From positions 7,130,001 through 7,194,000 of the forward strand of contig OY969623.1 of the NCBI GenBank assembly GCA_963701675.1: a stretch of DNA of 64,000 bases. The letters run 5' to 3'. The stretch is from G963701675 sp963701675. GTDB taxonomy: Bacteria; Planctomycetota; Planctomycetia; Gemmatales; Gemmataceae. Made by a program: the position numbers and the translations under genes. This document shows, one piece after another, positions 1 to 9,205 of this stretch (position 1 is the stretch's first letter; the number at the start of each line of letters is the position of its first letter). The notes under the pieces are model-generated. The model had not been told where the DNA came from and ran no database searches. It saw only the letters and a list, made by a program, of their open reading frames with translations.

Positions 1-29
1 GCCTAAACACGGATCAAGAGGAACGAAAG

Positions 30-1532
30 ATGAGCCGATCCACTCGCCGGACGTTTTTGAAGCGAACCCTAGCGGCGGCGGCAACCGTCACCATCGCCGG
101 CACCAAGTCCTCCGGTAAGGTGCTCGGGGCCAACGACACGATCCGCATCGGCGTCGCCGGGCTAAACGGACGAGGCCGGGATCACGTCGAGGCCTTCGCG
201 ACCATGAAGAAGGAAAAGGTGCAGGTCACCTACTTGATTGATCCGGACACTCGAGTGTTCGGCAAGGGTATGAAAAGTAAGGGCGACAAGGACACGCTGC
301 CCCTCGTGGCGTACGTGAAAGCGAAATGCAACGTCACCCCTAAGACGGTCCAGGACGTTCGGCAGGCGCTCGATGACGCAAACCTCGACGCCATCAGTAT
401 TGCCACGCCCAATCACTGGCATGCATTGATGACCATTTGGGCCTGCCGGGCTAACAAGGATGTGTTCGTTGAGAAGCCGAGTTGCCACAATCTGGCCGAA
501 GGGCACATGGCCGCGGCCTACGCGGGTAAGTACGAACGCATCGTGCAGCACGGCACCCAGAATCGCAGCGACCAGAAATGGGCCAAGGTTGCGAAGATTA
601 TCGAGTCCGGAAAACTCGGCAAGTTGCTCGTCTCCCGCGCACTTTGCTACAAACGGCGTGACGCTGGGCCAGGCGTCGTGCAATCCGTCAAACCCGTGCC
701 CACACCGAGTGAATTGGACTTCAATCTCTGGCTGGGGCCGGCGCCAGAGCGCACGTATCACGAGAATCTCGTTCACTACCGTTGGCACTGGTTCTGGGAT
801 TTCGGCAATGGGGACATCGGAAATCAGGGCGTCCATCAAATGGACATCGCCCGTTGGATGATTCCGAAAGCTCGGTATCCGAAGACGGTGGTCAGCATCG
901 GCGGGCGATTCGGCCCCAAGGACCAGGCCGAAACGCCCAACACGCAACTGGCGCTTTTCGATTTCTCCCACACGCAGACCAAGCTGATTTTCGAAGTTCG
1001 TGGCCTGGCTACCGAGAATTACAAGGGCGAAGACGTCGGCAACATCCTTCATCTCGAGGAAGGCACGATTGTTGGAAACAGCAAGTTCATTCCCAAGGGT
1101 AAGGCCGAGCCCGAGCCGCTCCCGGACTTCGGCGTCGAGATCGATTCCAATCGCTACGAAGGCGGGCACTATGCCAACTTCATCCGGGCAATCCGCACTC
1201 GCAACAAGAAGGACCTGACGGCTGGGATCGAGGATGGCTTTTACTCGAGCGGTTTGTGTCTCCTGGCCAACGCCTCGTACCGCGTTGGCGAAATGGTCCC
1301 GTTCAATCAACAGGCAAACGCCTTCGGTGACGACAAGGATGCCGCCGAGGCTCTGGGCCGGATGAGCGAACATTTGAAGACGAAGCTTGGTCCAACCGAT
1401 GGCCAGATGTATCGCCTCGGAAAGCAACTGCGGTACAACCCGGAATCGGACAACGTGAAAGAGACCGACGCCCGGCAACTGCTCACCGGCGCCTATCGCA
1501 AGGGGTTTGAGTTGCCGGTGAAGGTGCTTTAG
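30..1532 (+). CDS. Gfo/Idh/MocA family oxidoreductase, Tat-exported
   Basis: A 500-residue NAD(P)-dependent dehydrogenase of the Gfo/Idh/MocA family. The N-terminus has a twin-arginine signal (STRRTFLKR, residues 4-12) followed by an Ala-rich hydrophobic stretch, so it is probably exported folded to the periplasm. A Rossmann start (IRIGVAGLNGRG, about residue 38) and the family motif EKPSCHNLAEG (about residue 147) are visible. Family members oxidise or epimerise sugars and polyols, and planctomycetes carry many paralogues; the substrate cannot be read here. The start is ATG with a purine-rich stretch (gaggaacgaaag) just upstream. The 438-aa antisense frame over this gene is a shadow. Confidence 0.93.
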   Translation: MSRSTRRTFLKRTLAAAATVTIAGTKSSGKVLGANDTIRIGVAGLNGRGRDHVEAFATMKKEKVQVTYLIDPDTRVFGKGMKSKGDKDTLPLVAYVKAKCNVTPKTVQDVRQALDDANLDAISIATPNHWHALMTIWACRANKDVFVEKPSCHNLAEGHMAAAYAGKYERIVQHGTQNRSDQKWAKVAKIIESGKLGKLLVSRALCYKRRDAGPGVVQSVKPVPTPSELDFNLWLGPAPERTYHENLVHYRWHWFWDFGNGDIGNQGVHQMDIARWMIPKARYPKTVVSIGGRFGPKDQAETPNTQLALFDFSHTQTKLIFEVRGLATENYKGEDVGNILHLEEGTIVGNSKFIPKGKAEPEPLPDFGVEIDSNRYEGGHYANFIRAIRTRNKKDLTAGIEDGFYSSGLCLLANASYRVGEMVPFNQQANAFGDDKDAAEALGRMSEHLKTKLGPTDGQMYRLGKQLRYNPESDNVKETDARQLLTGAYRKGFELPVKVL

Positions 1533-1576
1533 GAACGGCGTCGGAATTCGAACCGGCTAGGCCAATACGGTGCAAT

Positions 1577-1801
1577 TTACGCTAGCGTGTCGTCCAGGAT
1601 CTCCGTGATGCGCGCGCCGGTCAATCGCACGCTGCCGGGTTGATTGGTACGCACCAGAGGCACCTGAATCCGCCGTTTCTCTACGGCTGGCTTTGCATGG
1701 GGCAGTACTGGATAAGTGATGGTCACGACAGCGCCTTCAGGCAACGCCGACTCGCCCTCCAAAACTACCACGCCGTTATGTACGCGACCTGGAATAATCA
1801 T
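1577..1801 (-). CDS. small antitoxin-like protein, no toxin partner
   Basis: A 74-residue protein starting at the ATG at 1801; an upstream extension to 1855 exists but looks non-coding. The N-terminal pattern IIPGRVHNGVVVLEG followed by LPEGAVVTITYP resembles the beta-strand core of small AbrB/DUF104-like VapB antitoxins. The C-terminal PLVRTNQPGSVRLT and ITEILDD pattern resembles planctomycete antitoxins that normally precede a PIN toxin. No toxin follows: the next gene downstream is convergent. It lies 40 bp after the DUF262 gene on the same strand and could be co-transcribed with it. The family call is from pattern recognition only. Confidence 0.6.
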   Translation of the reverse strand: MIIPGRVHNGVVVLEGESALPEGAVVTITYPVLPHAKPAVEKRRIQVPLVRTNQPGSVRLTGARITEILDDTLA

Positions 1802-1841
1802 GGACCTATTGTATTTGTTTTCGAAGCGGTCTCGGCTTGGT

Positions 1842-3917
1842 CTATGTGCTCCCACCGTTCCCCAGTTGTAGCTCTAGCGATTGCCGGACCAGTCCAATCA
1901 CGTAGGGCAGGTCATCCAGTCTAGCGAGCGCGACTTCGACATCACCGTTCCCCCATCTGCCCTTACCGGTGACATTGTCACAGAGTCCCTTAGGATCACT
2001 TACTTCGTCAAAGCGCATGTTGAGCGTGAGCAGTAGCCGTTTCGCTTGTGGCACCACGTCGACAAAGTTGGTCTCCGCCTTGTACGCGACATAGATTTTC
2101 AGAAATTCCTCACTCACGCACGGATCGAGCGCGAGGACGGCCTTGCGGAGAGCTTCGAACACGGGGCGCATGCTCGGCGTCAGAAGGTTTGGATGGTTAT
2201 CAATTGTGTATTCCGTGGTGGCATCGCGCTTCGGGCGATACGCGTCCAGAATCTCCCGAGGTAGTTCAGGGACGACCCAAACGCCAACCGCGAGTTCAGC
2301 GAGCTTGGCAGCGCGGGCCTGGATCGACGCCTCATTCCAAGTCGCAAGCGCGCCGAGGCCCTGATTGAGTTTGAGCGGACTTAGCTTCAACCCTTTCTCC
2401 GGGGCATCGGGCATATCGCGTTTCTCGGAGAAAGGGCGGTCACTGTAGTCGGCGTTGTAAGCGGTAAGCGTCAAGTTGCCGAGCGTATGCAACCACGTTT
2501 CCTGAACGCGCTTCCAATCTGCACCTAATGCTTCGCGCCATTCAAGCGAGAGGTTCTCGTTTTGCGGCAGAATGTGCTCGACTGTGTACTCGTCCACTTG
2601 CACACGCTCTTTGCGACCGTGGTTTTCAAGGCGGCGTAACCAATAACTGCGGCTGCGGAAGTTGTAAAGGTCTCGGGTCTGCAAATTGCGGCGAAACTCC
2701 TCGTCGGTGGGAAATTTACGGTAGGACGGCAGACCCAAGAAGTGCGCCTGGATGCTCTCGAAGTAGCGGTCTTTCCGCAGTGCTTTGGTGAAGGTGGCGA
2801 AGGTTGTGTTCATCGAATTGGACTCGACTAGCCGCACGCTCGCAAGCAAATCAGCCTTTGCCAGAGCGTGAGTTTTGTAGTCGTGATAGAGCTCAAGGAG
2901 AAACGGATAGGCGACATCCACCTTTAGTTCACGAAGATCGTGGAAAGCCAGCTTAAGATCGGGGTCGGGTTCCGCATCAAGTGCCATTGCACAGAAGTGA
3001 CGGGCAAAATCTCGAATCTCTCTCACCAATGTTTCGACTCCGGCGGCGGCGGAAACACGTGGCCGAGCGTGGGTCTTGAACGCCTCGTACACGTCATCGA
3101 GGCGGGGAATCTCACCCGTTTTCACCGTGAGGTAATGACGCATGAAAGCATCAAAGTGAGCCTCATAGGCGTGTGGCCCGAAGTCAGTTTCCATCGGCCG
3201 CCAATACTGCTCGTAAAGCTGCCCTTGCTGATCTGTGTCCAGTCCCATGAGGATGTAGTTGCGGATTAGATCGGCCTGGCTCAACTCTTTCCCAGTGGAG
3301 TTCATGCTCTCGAAAATGAGCTGTGGGTTGTCCTGGTCGCGGTTAAGTGCGATGTCTACGACCACGAGCTTAGCCAAGCCCTTGCACACAGCGACAAAAT
3401 CGCCTTTGCACCCAGCTAACAGTTGCTCAAAGAGCGCAAAGTTCTGCGTCACGCGCGGAGGGGGGTTCAGGGGTTGCTCTTGGTTGCCGACGATAGCGGT
3501 GAGCGACTGCTTGTCGGTCTGAGAAAGGATGAGTTTGAACTTCCGCTCCCCTTTCTCCAAGGGGTTCAGCAGGTAGTAGCCACGCAACATTTCGGCAGAG
3601 AATCCATCCACCGGCTCGGTGTCGCCAAGTGCCTTGGCCAGTGCCGCAATGAGAAGAGTGACCGTGGTCAGCCGCTGCTGGCCGTCGATCACAAGTACCG
3701 GCGATTGATGCGTTACGTGGGAAACTCCTTGCTCAATGTATACGATCGAACCGACGAAATGAACCGAGATGTGGTCATGAGTTCCAGTACGCACAATATC
3801 TTCCCAGAGTTGACGGCATTCCTTCTCACTCCACGAATAGGTACGCTGGTAGATCGGAATGACGAACTGAGGTGACTGCCTCAGGAGATCGAGGAGCCTG
3901 GCTTCACGGGCTGTCAT
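1842..3917 (-). CDS. DUF262/DUF1524 GmrSD-like nuclease with a DUF5655-like C-terminus
   Basis: A 691-residue protein with the GmrSD-type architecture in one chain. The N-terminal DUF262 (ParB/sulfiredoxin-like) part shows IPIYQRTYSW (residues 20-29) and VIDGQQRLTT (about residues 75-84). The DUF1524 part carries an HNH-like motif VEHILPQNE (about residue 447) and LGNLTLT. The last 100 residues or so match the DUF5655 style found at the end of many such proteins. Known relatives are type IV restriction enzymes that cut modified phage DNA, so a defence role is likely; the modification recognised is unknown. No methylase or other defence gene is adjacent. Start ATG with gagga upstream. Confidence 0.87.
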   Translation of the reverse strand: MTAREARLLDLLRQSPQFVIPIYQRTYSWSEKECRQLWEDIVRTGTHDHISVHFVGSIVYIEQGVSHVTHQSPVLVIDGQQRLTTVTLLIAALAKALGDTEPVDGFSAEMLRGYYLLNPLEKGERKFKLILSQTDKQSLTAIVGNQEQPLNPPPRVTQNFALFEQLLAGCKGDFVAVCKGLAKLVVVDIALNRDQDNPQLIFESMNSTGKELSQADLIRNYILMGLDTDQQGQLYEQYWRPMETDFGPHAYEAHFDAFMRHYLTVKTGEIPRLDDVYEAFKTHARPRVSAAAGVETLVREIRDFARHFCAMALDAEPDPDLKLAFHDLRELKVDVAYPFLLELYHDYKTHALAKADLLASVRLVESNSMNTTFATFTKALRKDRYFESIQAHFLGLPSYRKFPTDEEFRRNLQTRDLYNFRSRSYWLRRLENHGRKERVQVDEYTVEHILPQNENLSLEWREALGADWKRVQETWLHTLGNLTLTAYNADYSDRPFSEKRDMPDAPEKGLKLSPLKLNQGLGALATWNEASIQARAAKLAELAVGVWVVPELPREILDAYRPKRDATTEYTIDNHPNLLTPSMRPVFEALRKAVLALDPCVSEEFLKIYVAYKAETNFVDVVPQAKRLLLTLNMRFDEVSDPKGLCDNVTGKGRWGNGDVEVALARLDDLPYVIGLVRQSLELQLGNGGST

Positions 3918-4009
3918 TGGAAATCCTCATTAGGATTGGCCTCGTGCACAATATGGCCCGAGGATGAACCGGCGGGTGGACTCACCTTAATGTAGCGATA
4001 CGGTTCGCC

Positions 4010-4043
4010 GTGCCACGATGTGACGGTACTCCGGCACGTCGTG
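4010..4043 (+). repeat. REP-like palindromic repeat, copy 1
   Basis: A 34-nt imperfect palindrome beginning gtgccacgatgtgacggtac and ending ccggcacgtcgtg. The ends pair (GTGCCACGA with the TCGTG-side arm) around a central ggtactcc. It recurs at 4161-4194 in inverted orientation with 2 differences, and twice beside the RAYT gene at 13.4 kb. Confidence 0.8.
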
Positions 4044-4160
4044 TTAATCGTGCGAAAGCTCAAACCCCGTCCACTTATTCGACTAGCCGATTGCCATGCG
4101 CCGTTCACCATTCCGATTGAAGAGCCTATCAAAGCTGAAGAACGAGCCGGTGATGCGCCG

Positions 4161-4194
4161 CACGACGTGCCGGAGTACCGTCTCGTCGTGGCAC
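4161..4194 (-). repeat. REP-like palindromic repeat, copy 2
   Basis: The inverted partner of the copy at 4010-4043, 32 of 34 positions identical after reverse complement. The two together form a BIME-like inverted pair separated by 117 bp. Confidence 0.8.
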
Positions 4195-4433
4195 GGGATC
4201 GAAAGTGATCAAGAAAACCCGACGGCGGAACCTTCACACTTAAACAAAAGACGGAACTACAACGTGGTTTTCGTCCATTTCCATTCGTCCCGCCGGTAAG
4301 TACACGATAGGCAAGGTTTGATTTCACGGGCGATTTTACGGTTCCATGCCAACGTCGAGTGTAATACCATAGTCATGTGTCCAAGGGTGACTCCTTGGCT
4401 GAGGTCATTTTCCGTCATCCAGAAGGATGCTAC

Positions 4434-6107
4434 ATGTCATTGTTCCGCCGGTTGAAACGGACAAGTCGCCCTGCGGTTTCGCGAGCACATCGACGACCCA
4501 CGCTGGAAGTCTTGGAAGATCGCTGCGTACTGTGGGCGTACGACCCCACGTTTACGTCAGCGGGCTTGCCGTCTGGGCACGTGTTTGTGCCGAACAGCGG
4601 TGAAGCGAGTTCCATCCTCCTGCAAGACGACGGCAAAGTCATCTTGGGTGGGTGGGTCGGCAGTGGCACGCAGATGCACTTTGGAATGACACGGGTGCGC
4701 GGCGATGGGCAGCTCGATCCGACGTTCGGCAATGGCGGCATGGTTCAGCTCCCGTTTTATGACAACGAATCGTTTCAAGCGATCCTGGCCATGGCCATTC
4801 AGCCGTGGGACGGCGCCATCGTAGTGACCGGGCTGACTTCGCCCGCCGCCGGCCAAGGATTCGTCTTTGCGTTGATGCGGTTCGATTCCAATGGCCAACT
4901 TGACCAGTCCTTTGGCGGCGTCAACGGCGACGAGCCGGGAAAGGTGAGCTTCAGGTTCGAAAACGAGCTGGGACAGACCATGACGAACGGCCGGTCGATG
5001 GCGCTCGCGATCCAAGACGATCGCAAGATCGTTGTGGGCGGCACGGCTGATTTCTTGCCACAAGGCGGAACCGGGGAACGATTCGCCATCGCCCGACTTA
5101 ATACGGATGGCACGCTCGATCCTACCTTCGGCGAAGACGGCATGAACCTTTTCGAGGCCCGCGACCAGGGCGAAATCCACTCGATGGAATTGATGCCGGC
5201 GGATGAAGACGGATTGCAGAAAATCGTCGTGGCAGGAATCGATCGGCTGTCCGTGGCGGCCGGCTATGATTTCGCGGTTGCGCGGCTTCTGTCGGACGGC
5301 AGGCCCGATCCGACATTCGCTCCCGACTCACCCTATAGCGGCATCCGACTCATAGACTTCGGGTTTGGCCATGCCGACCTGGCGTGGGACCTTGTTGTGC
5401 AACCACACGATGGAAAGATCGTCGTGACCGGCGTCAACGGCTACCTTTCCGAATTCGGCGATGCACACGGGGATTTCGCTGTCGTTCGGCTGACGCAGGA
5501 TGGGATGCTCGATCCTGATTTCGGCGTCGACGGTAAGGCGGTCGCCGACATCGCCTACTACGACATCGGGTACGGAGTGGCTCTTCAACAGCACGGAAAA
5601 AATGCCAACAAGATCATCGTCGCTGGTTACACTCTCGTGCAGGGAACGGGGTTTGTCTTGACCGGCGCCCGCTTTAATACCGATGGCAGCGTCGATGAGA
5701 CATTCGTCTCGAATTTTACCAACACGGCTGAGCACGGAGACCAGGCGCGCGGTGTCGTGATTCAACCGGACGACAAGATCGTTGCGGGAGGATTTCACAC
5801 GGAGCTTCAAATCGGCGGGTTCGCGGCCGTTCGGCTGTGTTCCAATCCCCGCCGCTGCGCCGTTCCAATCCAACTCCAGCCGATTTCTCCGCTCCCGGCG
5901 CCCGACATAAGTCCGATTCCTTCGAGGGGTCACCAATTGACCACGCCGAGCACCAGAGAAAAAGAATCTCGGCACGAGACGCCAACCACCCACCGTCCAT
6001 CGTCGCCCGTTCCCTCGCGCTCAAAACTCATCGCGCGCGTTCAGCAACCGGTCCAGCCATTCGTGGCCGACCTGTACTTCTCGGTGCTGGGGCACCTTTC
6101 TAACTGA
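4434..6107 (+). CDS. secreted delta-60 repeat (DUF5122) protein with LEPR-XLL-like N-terminus
   Basis: About 557 residues from the ATG at 4434, preceded by agaagga; an upstream GTG at 4377 is in frame but less likely. The N-terminus is basic and contains RRPTLEVLEDRCVL, the motif shared with three other large proteins in this window. The body consists of about seven delta-60 type repeats of roughly 55-60 residues with signatures such as DGKVILGG, FGMTRVRGDGQLDPTFG and DDKIVAGGFH, predicted to form a beta-propeller. The C-terminal 90 residues are Pro/Ser-rich and unstructured-looking. The role is probably extracellular or cell-surface and is unknown. The stop abuts the stop of the convergent helicase gene. 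The second delta-60 gene is at 25.2 kb. Confidence 0.85.
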   Translation: MSLFRRLKRTSRPAVSRAHRRPTLEVLEDRCVLWAYDPTFTSAGLPSGHVFVPNSGEASSILLQDDGKVILGGWVGSGTQMHFGMTRVRGDGQLDPTFGNGGMVQLPFYDNESFQAILAMAIQPWDGAIVVTGLTSPAAGQGFVFALMRFDSNGQLDQSFGGVNGDEPGKVSFRFENELGQTMTNGRSMALAIQDDRKIVVGGTADFLPQGGTGERFAIARLNTDGTLDPTFGEDGMNLFEARDQGEIHSMELMPADEDGLQKIVVAGIDRLSVAAGYDFAVARLLSDGRPDPTFAPDSPYSGIRLIDFGFGHADLAWDLVVQPHDGKIVVTGVNGYLSEFGDAHGDFAVVRLTQDGMLDPDFGVDGKAVADIAYYDIGYGVALQQHGKNANKIIVAGYTLVQGTGFVLTGARFNTDGSVDETFVSNFTNTAEHGDQARGVVIQPDDKIVAGGFHTELQIGGFAAVRLCSNPRRCAVPIQLQPISPLPAPDISPIPSRGHQLTTPSTREKESRHETPTTHRPSSPVPSRSKLIARVQQPVQPFVADLYFSVLGHLSN

Positions 6108-8399
6108 CTATGGGACAGGCGTTTCGCCTTCTACGACGTCCGCGGCGTGCGCTGACTCGATAGTTTCGTCGGTGCTGTGCGGATCGACTGCCCGACAGCT
6201 TGCGGTGAGGCGCTCGGCTAGGTCGCGTAATTCCGCCTGCCATTCGCCCAGGTCAACTCCCGGCGGACAGACCTGCGCGAATTCTCCACAGAGGAGGATA
6301 AGGCGCAGAAAGTGGCGGAATACGATTCCCTCTTGCTTCACCAGGTCGCGGCTCTGGACGAACTTGTTGAAGTCGCCGTTGAAAAGGAGCAACTCGCCGG
6401 CGCACCAGACGGATTGGACCCGAATGTCCATCACGTCTGGATAAAGCGCCTCAAAGAGCAGGCGCAGTTTGTCCGCCAACATCGGTGGATATTCTTCGGG
6501 GCGGAAGTCGTCGTCATCGTCATTGGGAGGCGCGAGAACCTCGGCCGCGACTAGACCGCGACCTATAAGCTCGGAATCGAGCCGTGTCGTCGCCAGCGGG
6601 CCGGATGGAAGATCCTTGGGGACCCGCAGGTAACGCAAGAGGGGACGCGGCACCTCGAGCACGCTTTCCATGGCTTGAAGTCGCTCGTTCCGGTCGGCGA
6701 TGCCCAACTCGTTAATGAGATAAGCACCATAGAGCGGATGAATGCTGCGAAACACGAGTAGCTTGTCTAATTCGGGAGTCGGCGTCGCCAAAATCGGCGA
6801 CAGGGGTGCGGCGTCCAGGGTCACGGGTGCAAGGTCAGGGAACACCAGGCCTTCGCTGACCTCTGAACCCTGACTCATGACCCCTGGCTTGGGTTCCAGA
6901 ATCACGAACCCGCCAGTGTGCAAAGCGAAAAGCATCTGATCGAGGATTTTCTCTTGGGCCTTGATTCGCGACTCGTCCATTAAGCGTTTGCTGAGAACCG
7001 AACGCAGGCGTGAAGTTTCGGGTGAAATCTTGAGGAGGTACGCCAGGAGTCGCCACGGCAACGGGCCTTTGCTGTAGAGTTTTCCGGGTGGGGCGGCCTG
7101 GAGTTGCTTGAATTGACCTTCGCCCCAGTAGGCAACGCCTTCACGACGACTCGGCTTCCTTCGTTTCAGGGCTTTCTTCGCCTTCAGCAAGCCCGGATCA
7201 CGCGTATCTTCAGGGATCGAGTCGTACTTCTCTCGCCAGCGGAGAATTTTGACATCGTCTTCGTGGGCCAGCGCGAAGACGTAACCCCGATCGTCAAACT
7301 GAGGCCGACCCGCACGGCCAAAAATCTGATGGGCGGTGCTCGCGTCCACTAGTTTCTGTTTTCCGAACGGTCCCTTCACCAACGACGATAGCACCACCGA
7401 ACGAGCTGGGAGGTTAATTCCCGATGCCAGTGTTTCCGTGCACATCACCACGGCCAGGAGCTTCCGATTGAAAAGTTCCTCCACTACGCGCCGGTATTTC
7501 GGCAACATGCCGGCGTGATGGACGCCGACGCCACGGTGTAAGAGTTGCTTCATCTTCGGGCCGACGCCGTCTTTCCATTCGAGCTTGTTGACCTCCGCAT
7601 GGAGGCGAGTCTTCTGCTCGGCATTCAGCAGCGGCAGTCCTTTGAGTTGTTCGGCAATGCTCCAACATTCGTCGCGATTGAAGCAGAAAACCAGGGCCGG
7701 CGTCGTTCGCCGTTCGTCCGTCCCCTTGGTCATCTCGACGAGATGGTCGTTCAAGAACTGATCGGGAACCCACTGAAACGTCAGAGGTACCTTGCGATCT
7801 CTGCTCTCGACCAGATCAATTTTTCGGCGGTGGCACCGGCTCAGCCATTGGACAAACTCGGCAGCATTACCGACGGTCGCGGACAGGAGCAACAATCGGA
7901 TGTGCGGGGGAAGTAGGGAAAGGGAAAGTTCCCAAACGATGCCGCGCTCCGCATCGGCAAAACTGTGGAATTCGTCCATAACGACGGCCGACACCTTGCC
8001 GAAGTCGAACGCTTCGGTGTGCAGGAGGCGGTTAAGAAGTATTTCCGCGACGACCACCAACACGCGGGCGTCGGGATTTACCTTTCGATTTCCGGTTACG
8101 AGCCCAACGTCTTCGGCGCGGAATCCCCAGCGCACTGCATCGGCTTGCATTTCTCGGAACTTCTGTTCGGTGAGCGCGATGAGCGGCGTGGTGTAGTAGG
8201 CCATCGTTCCGGTATGCAGCGCCTCGAACAGTGCTGCTTCGGCGATGAGCGTTTTTCCCGTGCCGGTTGGAGCGCACACGAGCACGCCTTGCTCTGCCGT
8301 GAACCAGGCGAGAAGCGCTTCCTCTTGCACGGGGTAGGGAGCGTATGGAAGCTGGTCTAAGTACATGGTGGCCAGATCCGTGCGCGACGGTGTGCTCAT
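6108..8399 (-). CDS. Ski2-like DExH superfamily 2 helicase
   Basis: A 763-residue ATP-dependent helicase. Motif I is CAPTGTGKT (about residue 39), motif II is VVMDEFHSF (DEFH, about residue 138), motif III LLSATVGN, and motif VI QIFGRAGRPQFDDRG (about residue 361). An N-terminal YPVQEEALLAWF Q-like motif precedes them. The C-terminal 350 residues lack recognisable motifs and include an acidic patch. The Ski2/Mtr4/Lhr-like layout suggests RNA or DNA unwinding; substrate unknown. Start ATG at 8399 sits directly after a GATTAGG repeat tract. The preceding SDR gene ends 21 bp upstream, so co-transcription is likely. Confidence 0.9.
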   Translation of the reverse strand: MSTPSRTDLATMYLDQLPYAPYPVQEEALLAWFTAEQGVLVCAPTGTGKTLIAEAALFEALHTGTMAYYTTPLIALTEQKFREMQADAVRWGFRAEDVGLVTGNRKVNPDARVLVVVAEILLNRLLHTEAFDFGKVSAVVMDEFHSFADAERGIVWELSLSLLPPHIRLLLLSATVGNAAEFVQWLSRCHRRKIDLVESRDRKVPLTFQWVPDQFLNDHLVEMTKGTDERRTTPALVFCFNRDECWSIAEQLKGLPLLNAEQKTRLHAEVNKLEWKDGVGPKMKQLLHRGVGVHHAGMLPKYRRVVEELFNRKLLAVVMCTETLASGINLPARSVVLSSLVKGPFGKQKLVDASTAHQIFGRAGRPQFDDRGYVFALAHEDDVKILRWREKYDSIPEDTRDPGLLKAKKALKRRKPSRREGVAYWGEGQFKQLQAAPPGKLYSKGPLPWRLLAYLLKISPETSRLRSVLSKRLMDESRIKAQEKILDQMLFALHTGGFVILEPKPGVMSQGSEVSEGLVFPDLAPVTLDAAPLSPILATPTPELDKLLVFRSIHPLYGAYLINELGIADRNERLQAMESVLEVPRPLLRYLRVPKDLPSGPLATTRLDSELIGRGLVAAEVLAPPNDDDDDFRPEEYPPMLADKLRLLFEALYPDVMDIRVQSVWCAGELLLFNGDFNKFVQSRDLVKQEGIVFRHFLRLILLCGEFAQVCPPGVDLGEWQAELRDLAERLTASCRAVDPHSTDETIESAHAADVVEGETPVP

Positions 8400-8400
8400 G

Positions 8401-8432
8401 AATCCCTACTCTCCAATCCCTAATCCCTAATC
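8401..8432 (-). repeat. short GATTAGG heptamer tract upstream of the helicase start
   Basis: On the minus strand this reads as degenerate copies of a 7-nt unit (gattagg gattagg gattgga gagtagg gattc), ending at the helicase ATG. It supplies the stop codon of the SDR gene and occupies the helicase ribosome-binding region. Confidence 0.7.
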
Positions 8433-9205
8433 TTCTTTTCTTTATCAATTTCGCCCACCGTCCGCGCCAAGACCCAATCCGGCATCCAAGAGGCCAGCTT
8501 CATGAGCAGCGTGGTCTGCCAGGGAAAGTTGTAAACCTTTCGCCTTCGCCCGAGGGCACGAACGATCCGACGCGCAGCGTCATCAGCCTCGATGAGCCAC
8601 GGCATGTAAAACTGATTGACAGATGTCATAGGTGTTCGAACGAATCCCGGGCAGATCGTCGTCACGGCGATGTTCCGATTTCGCAGTTGGATGCGCAAGG
8701 ATTCCATGTAGGTATTCACGGCGGCCTTACTACCGCAGTAACCCGACTCGCCGGGCATTCCTTTATACGCGGCCAGGCTCGACACCGCCGCTAAATGTCC
8801 GCGACCGCGTTCGAGCATCGCCGGGAGCACTCCTTCGATGGCATAAACAACGCCGAGCAGGTTTACGCGGAACATCTTCTCGGTATCTTCGACGTTGAAC
8901 GGTTGAATCGTCGTGGGCATCCCGACGCCGGCATTCGCGATCAGCAAATCGGCGGCGCCAAGTTGCGATGTCAACTCGCCGATAGCTGCCAGCGTCGCCG
9001 CCCGATTCGCTATATCGGCGACGGAATATGCGCACGTTCCACCTGATTGGCGAATGGAAGCGGCGAGTGCTTCGAGTTTGTCGCGGCGGCGAGCCAAGAG
9101 GCCGACTTTGCATCCCTGCGATGCCAGTTCCATCGCCAGTGCCCAGCCTATGCCGCTGGAGGCGCCCGTGATAATTGCCGACTGATCGGCGAACGCTTTC
9201 GGCAT
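8420..9205 (-). CDS. short-chain dehydrogenase/reductase
   Basis: A 261-residue classical SDR. The NAD(P)-binding motif TGASSGIG is at residues 13-20, NAG at about residue 92 (IANAGVG), and the catalytic Ser with YCGSK (YxxxK) at about residues 157-161. The ARRRDKLE stretch after beta-2 suggests NADP preference. The length is normal for the family and the C-terminus is amphipathic, as in membrane-associated SDRs. Substrate unknown. It precedes the helicase on the same strand with a 20-bp gap and diverges from the subtilase-like gene at 9.4 kb. Confidence 0.9.
   Translation of the reverse strand: MPKAFADQSAIITGASSGIGWALAMELASQGCKVGLLARRRDKLEALAASIRQSGGTCAYSVADIANRAATLAAIGELTSQLGAADLLIANAGVGMPTTIQPFNVEDTEKMFRVNLLGVVYAIEGVLPAMLERGRGHLAAVSSLAAYKGMPGESGYCGSKAAVNTYMESLRIQLRNRNIAVTTICPGFVRTPMTSVNQFYMPWLIEADDAARRIVRALGRRRKVYNFPWQTTLLMKLASWMPDWVLARTVGEIDKEKKIRD

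Larger units (their letters stand above)
3918..4433. other. gene-free stretch with an inverted pair of 34-nt palindromic repeats
   Basis: This 516-bp interval separates the divergent DUF262 gene and delta-60 gene. Open frames here are Ser/Arg-rich without domain features or good ribosome sites and look spurious. Its notable content is two inverted copies of the REP-like repeat (4010-4043 and 4161-4194) around 117 bp of unrecognised sequence. Promoters for both flanking genes should lie here, but none was convincing. Confidence 0.6.

Noticed and set aside
162..1478. 438-residue antisense frame over the Gfo/Idh gene
   Set aside because: It is fully antisense to a well-supported gene and has no recognisable motif; long shadows are expected at this GC content.
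3914..4327. 137-residue minus-strand frame upstream of the DUF262 gene
   Set aside because: Ser/Arg/Thr-rich composition, overlaps two palindromic repeats, no domain pattern and no ribosome site.
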